Positions 27,645 to 40,553 of a DNA stretch of 64,000 bases are shown here, one piece after another. How positions within the stretch are numbered: position 1 is the stretch's first letter; each line of letters begins with the position of its first letter. Origin of the DNA: Saccharum officinarum (Eukaryota > Streptophyta > Magnoliopsida > Poales > Poaceae); assembly GCA_020631735.1 (NCBI GenBank), contig CM036162.1, positions 86,439,852-86,503,851 of the forward strand. Direction: 5' to 3'. Position numbers and translations under genes: made by a program. The notes beneath the pieces were generated by a model. It worked only from the letters and a program-made list of their open reading frames with translations. It did not search any database and had not been told where the DNA came from.

Positions 27645-30600
27645 TGTAACACCCCGGGTGTTATCTTGCCTCCTAATGCACTTGCTTCACATGAGTATAG
27701 CCTTATCATAAGCATCTCATCTTGTTGCCTAAGTTTAAGTAAGTGAAACATGCTTGTGCCATTATGTTTCTTTGTCTTGTAATGCTATGATCATGTGTGC
27801 AAATGTAAGTTATTGCTTTGAATGTTTGTAAACATGTTAGGATTGCTTAACTATGCATTTGGAGCATTTCTCATGTTAATAGCTTATGCTAACTTAGCTC
27901 CTAAAGTGTTGTGTTCCATGCTTTGTTAGTATAGTGTGCTAGCTGACCTCTCAGAATCTCCATCTTAGAGTTTGAATCAGTCCAAGTCAATTATATCAAA
28001 GTTGTAGTAAATTTTATAAGCTTAAACTTTGTCAATTGACCCATCTCATGATTCAGCTCTTAAGCCTGTCAAAACTGCAGTTTACTACTGTTCTGGAATT
28101 CTGTTAGTTCCCAAAAACAGATTCTATTCCTTGATCTATATCTCGCAAACTATGCTAATTCAAGCTTGACTCCTTAAAGCAAAGTTGTAGAGAATTTCCT
28201 GAGCTACAAGTTTGTCAATTGGCACTTTGGCTAATTCGGCCTAGTTCATGAGCTACAAGGTCTGGAAGTTCATGCTGTTTTGAAGCTTTGAAAATCGGCT
28301 AAGTCTGGGTGACTGAACTTTTCAGTTTCAGTTTGCGTGTACCTTACTTTGGCGCATTTTCTTTTGAAAACCGTTGAGAATTAGATGAAAGTTCTTTAAG
28401 AAAAGTTGTTGTCCTCATATAGCTCTACAACGCTATGGAATTGATTTAGCATTTCCTTACTCGGTTTGGGAGATGGAGATGGACGAACAATGCAGTTTCA
28501 GTCGGTCTAAAACTGAACTGCATGATTCAATTTCGGGTACCCTACTTTGGAGCTTTGTATCTCTCCAACCATGTCGAATTAGTCTTTGATCCTTTAACGA
28601 AAGTTGAAGTACTCTTGTAGCACTACAGAATAGTGAAATCGGGTGATCAAATAATGAATTGGTTTGAGAGATATAGAGGAGAGAAAATAGAGTTTCAGCT
28701 ATATGTTTGCAGTAGTTTTGGGTGGTTTCCAGTTTCTGAAACTTGATCGAAGCCGTGTCGTGGTTGACCGTGTGCAGAGGCTCGATGCCACGTGGCCCTC
28801 GACGACGCCCGTTGTTCGACACCTCGCACCCACGCGTCGTTGCACCGTATTGAAGAAGTCGAGCCCCTCCTTCGGTCTTCCCCCTCGCTCACTCACATCC
28901 TCCCTCGGTCTCTCGCTTACTCGCTGTCGTCGCTGTCGCCCCTTCTCCCTCGACCTCGCAGCCTCGGCCGAGCAGCAGCGCTGCCCTTCCTCCCTGTAGC
29001 GCACAGCCACGCCGCCCTCCGCTCCTTGCACCGCACGCGTCAACCCTAGTCGAAATCCGTGCGCTGCCGGCTGCATCATCGTCGTTCCGGGTGTCGATGT
29101 CGCATGCTGCAGCAGCTCTGCCGCTGCTGGCTGCAGCCGGACATGGCCACGGCCTGGCGCAGCCCCGACTGGCCACGGCCAGAGCCTGGTCAGCCCTTCC
29201 CCATCACCCACAGCGACCTCCCCGGGCGTGCTCCTCCGTTCCCTGCGTGCTCTGCCCGTCCCTGCGTGCTCTGTCCGTGAAGAGGAAGAAGAAGGGAGTA
29301 GATTAGAAATAGAAGCTCTTTGTTATGTTCACTTTGCAAAAGTGCTAGAGACAAAGGATTTACATTTAGAGGCTTACATGAATTGTGGAGAGTTTTGTGT
29401 TCACTCTGCATAATGTTTTCTCTTTTTTTTCGGAATTAGTATTGCATTTAAATGGCTAAACTTCAAAAATACATAGTAATTGGTAGAAAAATCATAAAAT
29501 AGCAAATGAGGACTTTTTGGAATCCTTGTGAAATTGTCTATGCAGTAGATCTATAATATGGAATGTTTTAGTTTAAAGTTTTAGCTGTAAAAATAGATTT
29601 ATGCAACTAGGTTTTGAATTCTAGTTGGATCTGTTATTTTTAATAACTGTAAATATATAACTCCAAATGAAGTGAAATTTTTGTGACGTGTTACTCTTGT
29701 GATGTTTGATGTCTAGTAAAAATTTCAAGATTTTAGGCTTGATAGTTTAGGAGCTATAAAAATAACAAATGCTATATGGTGCTTTGCTTCTATTCTGGAC
29801 AGTTCTGCATATATGCATTGTTTGGCTTAGTTAAGTTATGAATCATGCCTTGATGACAATAAATGATTTGTAGTAATTTTCTTAAGCTTTTCAAAGAGCT
29901 AAAGAGCACAATTTTTGGTTAAGTATATGTTTAACTATAGTAGTCTAAAGTGCTGTAGCTGTTTCTGTCCAAACCCAGACAGGGTTGCCTTGTTTATAAT
30001 GTGTGACCTAGTTAGTAGCACAATTAGCTCTAGATGTTTATAACAAAATTGTTCGCAACTTGTTAATCTTTCTAAAAAGTCCAGAACCATAATTATTGGA
30101 TTTGTGAAACTCAAGTTATAACGGTTTAAAGTGGCATATCAGATTCTGTCCATATTTTGGACAGAGATGCAATTATTTAATTAATTGACCATGTTAACTG
30201 TAGAATCATCTTAAGATGATTACAAGAAAGTTGTAGGTAACTTTATAAGCTTTCCATAAAGTTGAGAATCATGTTTGTTGGAGGTCTAGAACTCTATTTA
30301 TGCTTCTCTGAAGTTTCTATCAGTTTTCTGTCTATAATTGTACCACTGCTGTTGGGCTGCATGTGTGGTGTTACTCGTGCAACTAGTTTCATGGTGTAAA
30401 TGATGTTTACTGTGATTTTGGTAAATACAAAAGTTGTAGATAATTATCTTATCTTTCTTGTGTTAAATTTTCATGATCCCAGGTCTTATAGTTTAAGAAT
30501 TGCATGCTTAATAAGTCTAATGTCAGATTTTAATTACCTTCTGTGCAGACTTTAAAGATTGACATGTTTGGTCATGATAACTTGGGAATCAGGTTGAGAT

Positions 30601-32666
30601 GATTAAAGATGAAATGTAGATAATTTACTAAGCTTTCCAGAATGTCTTCTTGCAAGTCATTTGGATTTATGAAACTCCAGATATGGTTGAATTATGAAGC
30701 TACTGTTTGCTTGTCCAGAAATTGATAAAATCTAATTATAGTGTTTGCTTGTATATTGTTAAGTGTGACTTATGCCTTTGAGGGTAGTTAAGTTAATACA
30801 CCTAAGATATTGTGAAATCTTGTGTGCCTTGCCTAATATGATTTTCATCTTTTATATTAGGTTGGGTGATATTTATTTAAGCAACATGAAGTGTGAATAC
30901 ATGTGGAGTGTAATATGGTGTTTGTCTTGCTTACTGTATGTGATGCATTATACATTGTACCTTCATGTATTCATGCACTTGCATCTTGCATCTCATTTAG
31001 GTACGCTAGCTGAAGCACGTGAAGGACCTGATGTGGATCCATCCCGAAGATAGAAGAACCGGACAAGTGAAAGATTAGAGGTTGCTCGCCAAGTGACTTC
31101 ATCTGATATACTCTAACTTGAGTCAGACCCCAGGCAAGCCCCGGAGCCTTATAAGCCTCCTATCTTCAAAGCAATTAATTATATATATGTTATAAGTATT
31201 GTTGCATTAAGTGGTAGGAGTTGGTTGAAAACCTTGCTGCATTATATCATTCCTTGTCCAGATATATGAATCCCTGAATCCTACATAGACTAGGATCGAG
31301 TAGATGCTTAGCCCTGCTTTAAGCGGTAGAAGTCAGGTGATTTTCTATCACATGCGAGATGTAGGGATATTCATATATGGCACGGTTGGCTATATTTGCT
31401 ATCGTGGAATGGAACCATGTGTTAATAAAATGAAATGAGACCGGGCGGGATGACGATAGTGAAGCAACAAGGCATGGAGGTCTTGGGTGTGAATCTATCC
31501 CCGTCTGAGTCGTTTAAGGACCGATTCGCTGTACGTCCTTGAGTCATGTTGAACGCAGTCTAACACTTAGTTGGCCGGATAAGTCGTTCCGACCGCGAAG
31601 CCGAGTAATGTGATTCAGGCCGGGAATCGAATGGTAGGTTGCTTCTTGGAGGAGACAAAGGATGTGCTTGGGGACATTGGCGTGAGACCAAGGGGGGTTA
31701 GAGTCCCTATCACCTGGCAGAGTGTCGCCCTTGGGGTCGCGACATCATTCGGACCCGTGATTCCTGAATCATATGAAAAGGTGGCCTGTGCGACCCTGGC
31801 AGGGGTCTGCACGGTGAGTGTTAGAAATACCCCTCCAGCTGGATAGGAATTCGATTCGAATCGCCGTCGCTCCCGGTTAGTGAGCACTTGACTTGAGCAG
31901 CGGCAACGTAGATTCAATTAAATTGAACTGATGGTTAATTGGATCACGATGGAAAGGTTGCCTCAATTTATACCTGCTATGGTTAATATTGTTTGCTCCT
32001 AATAAAGTGAGTGCTCTAGTACAGGTTCTAATATAGATGATAGGTTAATGATAATTAACTTGATGCTTAAGCATTAATGATTGATCATCTATATTAAGCT
32101 TTTATGCAAAATGTTGTCAAGCTAGCCCCACTTTATATCAGCCTTGCATGATCCTTGGTGTCACTTTATTTTTAGTTTCTGACGGGTAAGTCTAGCTGAG
32201 TACCTTTTTGTACTCAGGGTTTTATCCACACTTGTTACAGGTTGTGATGTATCATGGCGGCTGCAAGAGTTGGTTGGCTCCTGCCGTAGAGGCGGAGTGT
32301 GATCATGGGCATGATCCTTCTTATTTACCTTATCTCTAATGCTTTTGTTGGAAGTCGACCGTGGTACTGGCATGTATTTGAAATAAGAATAATGTTAATT
32401 TCAAATTACTTTGCTTCCGCTAGTTTTGAACTTAAGTTGTAATAACTATGTTGAACTCCGATGTATATTGAATTACTTATGAAATGGATGTAACATGTGA
32501 CTTGTTATGTTGAATCACTACGATCTTGGCTTGTATGTTGGTTGGTTTGAAATCCCTCATGATTTCATTGGACTACCGGAGTTATATGGGCTCAAGTGCA
32601 AGAATTTGATCATTTCGGTGATTGTTTTTGTACTTGTGCTCTTATAATTTGGACGGTTCTGTTACA
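27645..32666 (+). repeat. 3' LTR of the LARD-like element
   Basis: Near-identical to 18308-23306. One visible length difference is an extra ~24 bases near 28249-28272 (gagctacaaggtctggaagt region), next to a similar gagctacaag upstream, suggesting a small duplication. Scattered substitutions indicate some age since insertion. Confidence 0.9.
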
Positions 32667-32671
32667 TTATC

Positions 32672-32990
32672 CATGGAACTGTTCACAAAATTATTTCTAC
32701 AAGAAAATCACATTACTAAAAAGTGCCCGTCGTGAACAGATTACTTTTTACAGTAGGTAACATAGTACTCTTGCAACGGTGGCCATGGCGTGGGAATATT
32801 TGCCAAGGATCTATTTTGCCATATTTATTTTTGTTGGTCGGGAATATCATGTAGTGAAAATGGAATTTTGTCATGATTATTTTTCCAAAATCATGAGATA
32901 TATACACAAGGGAAATGTTCGAGGAGAAGTGCTCCAAGAACCCCCACTGGTTAGTGAAATAGAAAGGGAAACCATGCTAAACTCCCAACC
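32672..32990. other. Short flank between LARD and hAT element
   Basis: No gene or repeat recognised. Confidence 0.4.
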
Positions 32991-32998
32991 AATGGGAG

Positions 32999-33827
32999 TA
33001 AGGATGAAAATGGAACGGAAATATCCCGAACCGAACCACATCTTTTTTCTGTATTTTATTCGATCGAATTCACAATTTTTGTCCAACTTTACCGTTTTCG
33101 CTTTTGTTTTCGTATTTCAAATGTAAAAGTAGAAAACGGTTTAGACATTTTCCGACCGTTTTCTACTTTTCTACTTTTAAATCGGTATACCCCGAATTCA
33201 AAATTCGGTTTAAACCGAATTTGGATGCCAATCATTATTGTCCAGGCAACTAGGCAAAGGCAAGTGTGGAGCATTGATGCCTATTGGCCGCATTATATAG
33301 GCAGCTCACCCCGTCACGCCTCCCTGAGTCACCGAGGTAGGACTAATCACCTCGCACGGTGTTGCATGCATGCATGGCTACATCTAACTTCACGCGGCGC
33401 TATTGTTGCATTGCATGTGACTGGACCGACCAAGAGAGAGAGCTAGATTGGCCAGGCATTGTTGCTATTCTTTCTCGTCTAGTACCGATGGCATCTCAAA
33501 TTTTCCTCTTCTTTCTTTTTCTTTCTTTTTCTTTTTTTTCTCTTGTCAAAGAAACCAAATTGATAAGTCTGCTCTCTTGCACTCAAAATTTGCCACGATG
33601 GCACTTGTTAATTGTTATGCATTGTGGATCGGTATTCCATATTGAATTTTCGTATATCGACCGTGTTCAACATAATTTCGCTCGAATTGTTTCGTTTTCA
33701 AAGTTCTCAATATTCCATAAATTCGTGTTCGTTTTCGTGTCCGGCTTTACCATTTTTGGTTTTATTTTCGTATTCAAATGTAAAAGTAGAAAATGGTTGA
33801 GGAGTTTTCCGACCATTTTCATCCTTA
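32999..33827. mobile_element. Non-autonomous hAT (Ac/Ds-like) element
   Basis: The inverted ends taaggatgaaaatgg and ccattttcatcctta closely resemble Ac/Ds termini. They are flanked by a perfect 8-bp duplication aatgggag (32991-32998 and 33828-33835), diagnostic of hAT elements. Subterminal ccgttttc / gaaaacgg motifs, also typical of Ac-like elements, occur near both ends. The 829-bp interior has no transposase. Confidence 0.9.
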
Positions 33828-33835
33828 AATGGGAG

Positions 33836-36800
33836 GGGAGGAAAGTATCTCTGACCGTGTGTCTGTTTAAGAATGAGTCAGTGACTCATAAGTGGCTTGA
33901 TTAAGGGAATGGAACCCACCAGAGCCATAGTGAAAGCGAGTCTTTATAGTCATAGAGCAATTGTCACTGCTTATGGACCTGAACCTAGGTAATATGTTCA
34001 TGATCAGGATGAAGCTTAGATAAAACTAAGCAGAGGTCCAAACCAGAGGAAACCTTTCAAATATTATTGAGCAAGTCTTTGTGTCATCATGTCACATGGT
34101 TCCACATGCAAGCCATTCGTACCACAAAGGGTATTGCCATCTTAACACTATCTCCTACTCTATTAAGCTATACTCTAGGATTGCAAAGAACACAGAAAAA
34201 CTCATGACAAGTACAACAACGTAAATGCAATAATCATTCACGAGAGGTCCAACACTCAGTATATAGATTTATTTAGTGGTATTGATAGGCAAAGTGCCAC
34301 ACCTAGTTTACGTTAGAGGTCCACCAAGAATACGCTACTAGACCAAGTCTCTTCTAGTAAAGGTCTTAGGCTTACTGCAAAGGCTCCTGCCAAGCCAGTT
34401 GGGCCACTTGCCATCCTAACCTCTCTTCCAATCATCTTATGTTGTCTCAACCATCGAACTTATCCACCAAGGGAAGGGTCTCTTGCACCTGAACAAGATA
34501 TAGTCACCACCTACATCAAGCCAAAGGGTCAACAAACATGACACTGATCCACCAAGGCGCCCAAGTGTTAGAAAGACAAAGATTCCAAGCTTTGGCTCAT
34601 GCCTTGAACTAGTATGAATTTGAGCTCTCACTCTTCTCTTGGCACAAAACACTAATCACACCAAACACTACTAATTACCTAATGGCTAGATCATCTAGTG
34701 ATACCCTTGTGGGGACAACAGATCATCCGGTGCATGGATTTCTACCGTACATTACCATGAGACGTATCTTCATTTCTATTGTTCAATAGTCCAATGTAAT
34801 ACTTATTGTGTGCAACTTTGGCACCAAATTTTCGGTCTTCAAATTTAAACATTGCACCGGATCATCATGTTTTGTCTTTTCCTGTGCACTTACTTGATTT
34901 GACTTTAATCTTTGTCCAATTTTTGTGGCATGTTCTTATATAATGTGAGGACTGACACAAATAGTTTAATAAAAACCGAGTATTGTCCTCTCAATCAACC
35001 CAGTTCAAGCTAAACTACCCTGCATAATCCCTGAGATTTGTGTCATACACATCGCACATGCAAAATACAAAGGGAATCATAGATTGCATATTATACATGT
35101 GGACACGACAAGTCAGAGCACAACACTCAATAGGTTTTATATTAGAAAAATTGCAACATAGACCATAATGGGTACCGCCACACTAGGGTTCAAAGCTCAC
35201 ATAGTCGTTACTGAGTTTAGTGGTCATTCTTTGGATGCCATACTCCACAATGTCCCTAACCGCACTTTGAGTGAACTTGGGTGGCCAATATGAACTCCGA
35301 CAACCTACAGAATGACTATCAGCAGCATCGTGAATATAAGAGTATTTGTAGGGCTTATCCATAATACCATGTATGTAGTGAATGGATGGCTAAACAACAT
35401 AGGTAAGTAGAGTTGCATAAGTGCATAACAACATTTCGAGGAAAAAAATGATAAGTAAACAGGCAATGCTTGAGATACCAAAGAAAATTTTAACATAAGC
35501 AAATAAAGAGTATATGTCTTAGCTTGAGTTCCCACAAGCCGTCACACTTGACCCTATAGTGAAGTCAAGTGCAAAGAGAGTGCTCATGGTTGAAAGTGTG
35601 GCAATTCTAGATTCAAGACTCTACATGGGTGTACCACCGTTCCCATACGAAGTGCAAGAGAGAACCCCTATACCCTTGATCTTGGGTAAGGGTCCATTCA
35701 TTCCTTTAACCACAAGCTTAGCTAGGGTTCAATGAATGGATGTAATTAGCAGGAGTACTAGGCTTCACCTTAGTTACACCTCATTCCAAAATGTACTGAA
35801 TCTATTGAATGATTTGGTCACAACATGTTATTAGGCTTATTACCCCATAGGTGGCATGTGGCAAGTATGAATAAGGTGCTCAGGATTGATGCAAAAGAAA
35901 TAATATCCTTAACTAGCTCAAGTGAGTTCATTATTACTCATGATTTGTCCTAATGTAACCTACCCCTCAGCGAGCCTCGATTTTGTTTCTACAGTATATA
36001 GTTTTTTGCTCTTGAATTAGTTGAGTGGATGAAGCAGTCATTTTCATTTGTAATGCCATGGTTGCAGTGAAATAACTAGTTTTTAGGAGCATAGACTTGG
36101 TCTTTGTACTTGTGATGAAGTTAATTCTGCATGTACTCATGAAATAGTTTCTTTAACAATACTAGTGGTCTAGAATATCTTTATTGTTTAATATTGAATG
36201 ACACGTTTAAATGTTGAATTCTTCATATTACTTGGTTACAAATGAGCTATGTTGCTTTGTATTTTCTTGCAAGATAGTATTTATAGACAATCTCACCAAT
36301 GCTACCTCAAGCCTACACATAATGTAGTAAACAAAAAAATGAAAATGAATCTAGATTTGTCATTATAATTTGAAAGTCCAACAAGTTATCGCTCTTCAGT
36401 GATAGAAGAATTTGGGGTTTTCTCATTACAGTTTGGTAGTTTGATTTCAATAGACAGTTATAGTAGGATATTGACTGCAATTATACTTCATTTATTTTAA
36501 ATTCCACATTTAACTTTGAAATGTTTTCTTGCGTCTCAAAATAGTTTAGTTTGAATCCTTAAGTTAACATCAATTTCAAATGTGTTTATATATATGTGTG
36601 TTAGCATAAGTTATTGCTAGCTTATTGAATAGCTTGTTGATTAACTAATAACCGTTCTATGATACCACCTTTCATTAGTGACTTATGTATCTTTTGATGG
36701 TGTTTTGGGTCCTAATTTCAGGTAAATCCAAAATATGATGATTATACCCACAGTGATGTGTTGGTTCATGTGCTCAAAATGATGGATAAATGCTGCATTT

Positions 36801-37240
36801 ATTTGACCCCAGGAATTGGTGTTAATAGAGTATGATCATCTATATTTCTTGTTACTTTAGGTTTGTTGATTAATGAAGTACAAGTGGATCAGAAATGATG
36901 TATTTGAGCCGATTGATTCAGTATATTGATTTGGGCCTCCGTGTCGTTAAATGGGCTAAGCTAATATCTATTCTATACAAGTCGTAATGGTCCGTGCCTA
37001 ATTAATGTTTTATGATGAGAATGGATAAAATACAAAATACAAATGGGTCCATCAATTGGACTTAGACCATTAACAGGATGCCCACTATGTGGACCCAATT
37101 AAAATATGAGAAAAAATAGAATTGATAAAATACAAATGGGTTGATAATAATATGTAGCAATTGTCATTGAATGAGATGGCCCAAAATAAATTGGGTCCAC
37201 AAGTGCATTTATCCCACTAATAGCTTGCTCACTAGATGTG
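33836..37240. other. Intergenic DNA, no gene recognised
   Basis: AT-rich with no ORF above about 76 codons and no coding signature. There are weak internal direct repeats near 37020-37145 (gataaaatacaaatgggt twice). It is probably very old transposon debris, but I cannot name a class. Confidence 0.5.
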
Positions 37241-37244
37241 CTAA

Positions 37245-37788
37245 CAAAACCTCAAGAAATTTAGTGACTTTTTTAATCAATTAATTTGTGACAAAGATCA
37301 AACATAATAGATTAATAACGCACTAATAATCATAAAAAATCTATGATGAAAAAACATGTTTTCAGTATAAAATGTGGTATAACACAAATGATCTATAACA
37401 AAGTCATAAATTTCATCAGTATGATGAACCTTTAGGCGAACTCAGTCTGATTAGGTTCCTTGTCATGGAACCTCATCGACTTAGCAGGGGTGCTTGTATT
37501 TTTTCTAGATTTATTCTAGGATTTAATGGCGTTATGTTTTCAGTGGTAGATGACGTCTCCATCGATAATGAGACGCCTGTGGTGACTTCGTCAATCTCGA
37601 GATATGCTAGCACGGTCTTTCGGAGGTGCTCATAGGGGTAGGGTTTGCGTACGTGTGTTCATAGGAGTGAGTGTGTGTATTGAGCGTCTGCGTCTGGGCC
37701 AGGCTTGTGTAATTCGCAAAAAAGATGAACTTTTCTAGATTTGTGACGTAAACATGTCGTCGTAGATTCTTAAATTTCTTGCAGTGAT
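37245..37788. mobile_element. Probable CACTA-like terminal region, interrupted
   Basis: The right side (ttgtgacgtaaacatgtcgtcgtagattcttaaatttcttgcagtg) reads on the reverse strand as CACTGCAAGAAATTT followed by subterminal gacgac / gtcac motifs, as in grass CACTA ends. A candidate left end, ctcaagaaatttagtgac, lies near 37247 but lacks a clean CACT. The right terminus is repeated at 40086-40100 as the target duplication of the retroelement inserted here. Confidence 0.45.
37490..37720 (+). mobile_element. Fragment of a grass LINE/SINE-type 3' region
   Basis: ggaggtgctcataggggtag, gttcataggagtgagtgtgt and gagcgtctgcgtctg occur in the order found at 3' ends of many grass non-LTR insertions. No clear target duplication was found, so boundaries are rough. 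Confidence 0.4.
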
Positions 37789-40085
37789 TTTTTCTCGAAT
37801 ACGCAAGAGATTTGTGTATCTTTGTATTAAGATCGAGAGATGATGAAAGTTATAATGTCGCACCACGAACATGGCACACTAGGGGTTAGTGTTATATAAT
37901 CAGCTCTGCCCTCCCTAGCAGAAAGAGATCATGACTATTACTCGCTAATCGTGCTACCTTGCTAGCAGCGGCGATCAGACGCGCTTGCTTGCGCGGCACC
38001 TCACGTGCTCTCCTTGTGAGTCAAGGAAGAGTTGCCGCATTGCCTCAACATGCAAGGAGTTGAGCTGATCGACGAAGATACTACCGTAGGTGTTCTTAGC
38101 TGTAATGGTCATCGGTCCGTCAAGCATCCCCATCCGCTTCATCCCCAGCACCTCTCCCCACTTAGAAGCTGGGACGCATGAAAGAGCTTGGGCGGCGATA
38201 CTCCTGCTAGGGGTCGACAGCTTTGGTTGTGCCTCCTAAGCTGGCTAAGGGAGCAGCGGCGATGGCACCTTACGCAAGATCTTGTCAGTGAATCACTTAG
38301 CCTCTCGGTGGCGGAGCTCCCGCCTTCAGCTGGTCGGGGGTGGTGGCTGTGTCTGCGCATGGGGGCATGGTGCTGTCTAGGCGCCTCGGCATCCACGATG
38401 ACGTGCTGTCCTGCCCGAGGTGGTGTGACATGGGGCTGCTCCTACATAGCCAATGAGTCCGCCATCCACTGGGCAGCCTTCGCCAGAGAACGGGAGTCCA
38501 CCAGTGATGCATCCGCTTCCTGGGAGGCGACCACCGGAGGAGGCAGGCACCCAGGAGCTGGTGCGTGCGCTTGACAGCTCATGACGAGCGAGACTGCGAG
38601 CTCCTCCAGCATTGGGTTGACCCACGCGGGAGGCCCCGCACTCACGCCAAGGTCCAACACCAAGGGATCTGCTCGGGCAAGTAGTGTGCAGCAGTAGCGG
38701 AAGCAGCGTTGTTATCGTAGTCAGCAGGCACACCCATGCTGATGTCCCTCGCCAGCTTACTCCGACGCCGCACCATCATCGTCAGTTTCCATGGGAGCCC
38801 CCAGTACCTTGCACGACCCCATCTGAGCTCGGTGGACCATAGGGCGCGGGCTAGGAGGTCAGTGGGTTGCCACCACGAGCGGAGTGCCGTGGTCGGTCGA
38901 CACCCATCGTAGCCGAGGTCGCAGAATGCTTGGCTCACTTGCATTCCTTGGCAATGCCAGGTGGCAGAAGCCGTGACAGCACAGGCAACGTTGAAGCAAC
39001 TGGCAAGTCGCTACTTGGTGCGAGTAGGAAAGACAGTTGAAGCATCTGCCGAGAAGCTTTGCGGGGGTCTTCTGGGCCTACAAAAGCTGCTTTGGGCCAT
39101 GGCAAGGCTCAGCCGAGGCGGCCACAAGTCCCATCTCCACCCGGGGTAGATCTCACGCCACCCATCGGTGTTGGGGCAGAGACCCTTCCACGGCGGCTGA
39201 GGCATTGGCGGGCAGGGACGTGGCGATCCACTGGCTGAGCAGGCAGGTCGCACACCAGCTGTGGGCGCGGCCGATTGTGCTTCCTCTGCCTACGGCTAGG
39301 TCCCTGTCGATCAGCGTCATCACCACGACGGCCCACAACTGCGATGACAGGGTGAGTCTGTGCGCTTGCGGTGCGCGCAGTGACCGCCTTTGCCAGGCGA
39401 CGAGCGGCGTCCAGGTAGGTTGTGGTGGGTCGTCGTGGGACTCCTCGCGTCGTCATCCACCCACCGGTGGCGGTTGGTGCACCAAACCGATACGGGGTAG
39501 AAAGGAGCCACAACCGTTGATAGGGAGGAGGAGGGGGTGGCCGGTGGAGGCGCGGTGTGCCCCCGTCCCCAGCGCAGGCGGCGGCGTGGAGGAGTCGGAT
39601 CTGGCCCCACGCATTGCCTCGGTCTGGCGGCGGCTGTGGCGATGGGGCACTAGTGGAGAAGGTGTCCGCGTCGGCGGCATTTGCCCTCGGCGGCCGAGGG
39701 TGCCGGTGGAGGTGCCTGGCGCAGGCGGCGGTGACGGCCACTCCGCGTGCTCGACGCCGTCCGACACTGACAGCGGCGAGGAGGAGCGCTCTGTCCTGCA
39801 CGCCTAGCCATGGGGCGGCCGCGGCTGGCCCTGGCGGCGGCTGGGGCGATGGCACACCGGTGGAGGAAGCTGCCGCGATGGTGGCGTCGTCCGGCCCCGG
39901 TGGCCGCATGACGTTGAACGACGCGGGCGACAGCGGCATCCGCGCAGCGCTCTCGGGCACTCCCGTGCGAGGGCGAGGGGAGGAGGGGGTCGAATACGCG
40001 GGGAGGGGAGGGGAAGGGGGGAGGGGGAGGGTGCCGGTGGTGGGGAGGGAAGGGGCTTCTAGGGTTGGAGGAACCCCATGGGCCC
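37789..40085 (-). mobile_element. Non-autonomous LINE derivative with ORF1-like region, no reverse transcriptase
   Basis: Flanked by a perfect 15-bp duplication ATTTCTTGCAGTGAT (37774-37788 and 40086-40100), a non-LTR retroelement signature. Read on the minus strand it starts at 40085 with a GC-rich, Pro/Arg-rich open frame (to about 39109), continues as broken ORF1-like sequence (for example LNSLHVEAMRQLF near 38060), and ends in an A-tail at 37789 after a gcgtattcgag motif. This order suits the ORF1 part of plant L1-type LINEs joined to a 3' tail with the ORF2 reverse transcriptase deleted. ORF1 identity is by composition and one short motif, so it is tentative; the insertion boundaries are firm. 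Confidence 0.7.
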
Positions 40086-40100
40086 ATTTCTTGCAGTGAT

Positions 40101-40396
40101 AACAGCAAACCATAGAAAACTATGCACATCTAGATAGCAATTGTGTAGATTTTTAATGTGTTTCAGCATTAGCTTCTAGCAGCCCCCTCCCTCTCTACAT
40201 ATATACCAGCATCGTCCTTTCATCATTGATTCATTGACATGTTCTAAGGTGCAGTCCTTTTACAATGTACCATGAATTCGTGTGCAGCAGCGTTGATAGA
40301 CTGTCAATTTTATCACTTAATGACAGTTTTGAAATGAATGACAAACAACAGGGATCAACACTAGGAGCTTCCTACAGGGGTTACTTAACAAAAAGT
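40101..40396. other. Downstream flank of pseudogene B
   Basis: AT-rich; includes the former continuation of the CACTA-like end target and the presumed 3' UTR of the minus-strand pseudogene. Nothing else recognised. Confidence 0.4.
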
Positions 40397-40475
40397 TTAC
40401 TGCTCCACTACATAAGGTGGGAGCGTTCCTTTCAAGGACCTAAGCAGTACTAGTGCTCTCTCTGGCTGGAAATAA

Positions 40476-40553
40476 GGAACTTGATGACCAGCTCCCCTCA
40501 CTGAAACAAGCACAGGAACTTGATGACCAGCTCCCCTCACTGAAACAAGCACA
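40476..40553 (-). repeat. 39-bp in-frame tandem duplication in exon 8 of pseudogene B
   Basis: Copies 40476-40514 and 40515-40553 start ggaacttgatgaccagctcc and are essentially identical. On the minus strand the unit encodes 13 residues including the catalytic-His motif, so VSVRGAGHQVP is read twice in succession. Confidence 0.9.

Larger units (their letters stand above)
18308..32666 (+). mobile_element. LARD-like Ty3/gypsy LTR element, no coding capacity
   Basis: Two near-identical LTRs of about 5.0 kb (18308-23306 and 27645-32666) begin TGTAACACCC and end TTACA. The flanks are ttagc and ttatc, a 5-bp target duplication with one difference. A PBS-like TGGCATCGGAGC follows LTR 1 and a purine tract (ttaaggggggagggc) precedes LTR 2. 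The 4.3-kb interior has no gag or pol; only short ORFs without family signatures. This fits the known LARD class (very long LTRs, non-coding interior, moved in trans). The sequence before LTR 2 (aatctcgggacgcgattctt) closely resembles the same place in the Tekay element at 42438-54837 (aatctcgaggacgagattct), suggesting descent from, and mobilisation by, a Tekay-type chromovirus. Confidence 0.85.

Noticed and set aside
37774..40100. Two tttcttgcagtg sites as the ends of one CACTA element
   Set aside because: They are in the same orientation, so cannot be a TIR pair; a 15-bp direct duplication around a poly-T-started insert explains them better.
39109..40113. 334-codon open frame on the minus strand
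   Set aside because: Its first residues lie outside the inserted element (the insert ends at 40085), and the composition is Pro/Arg/Ala as in any frame of GC-rich DNA. Treated as the GC-rich ORF1-like part of a LINE derivative, not a host gene.
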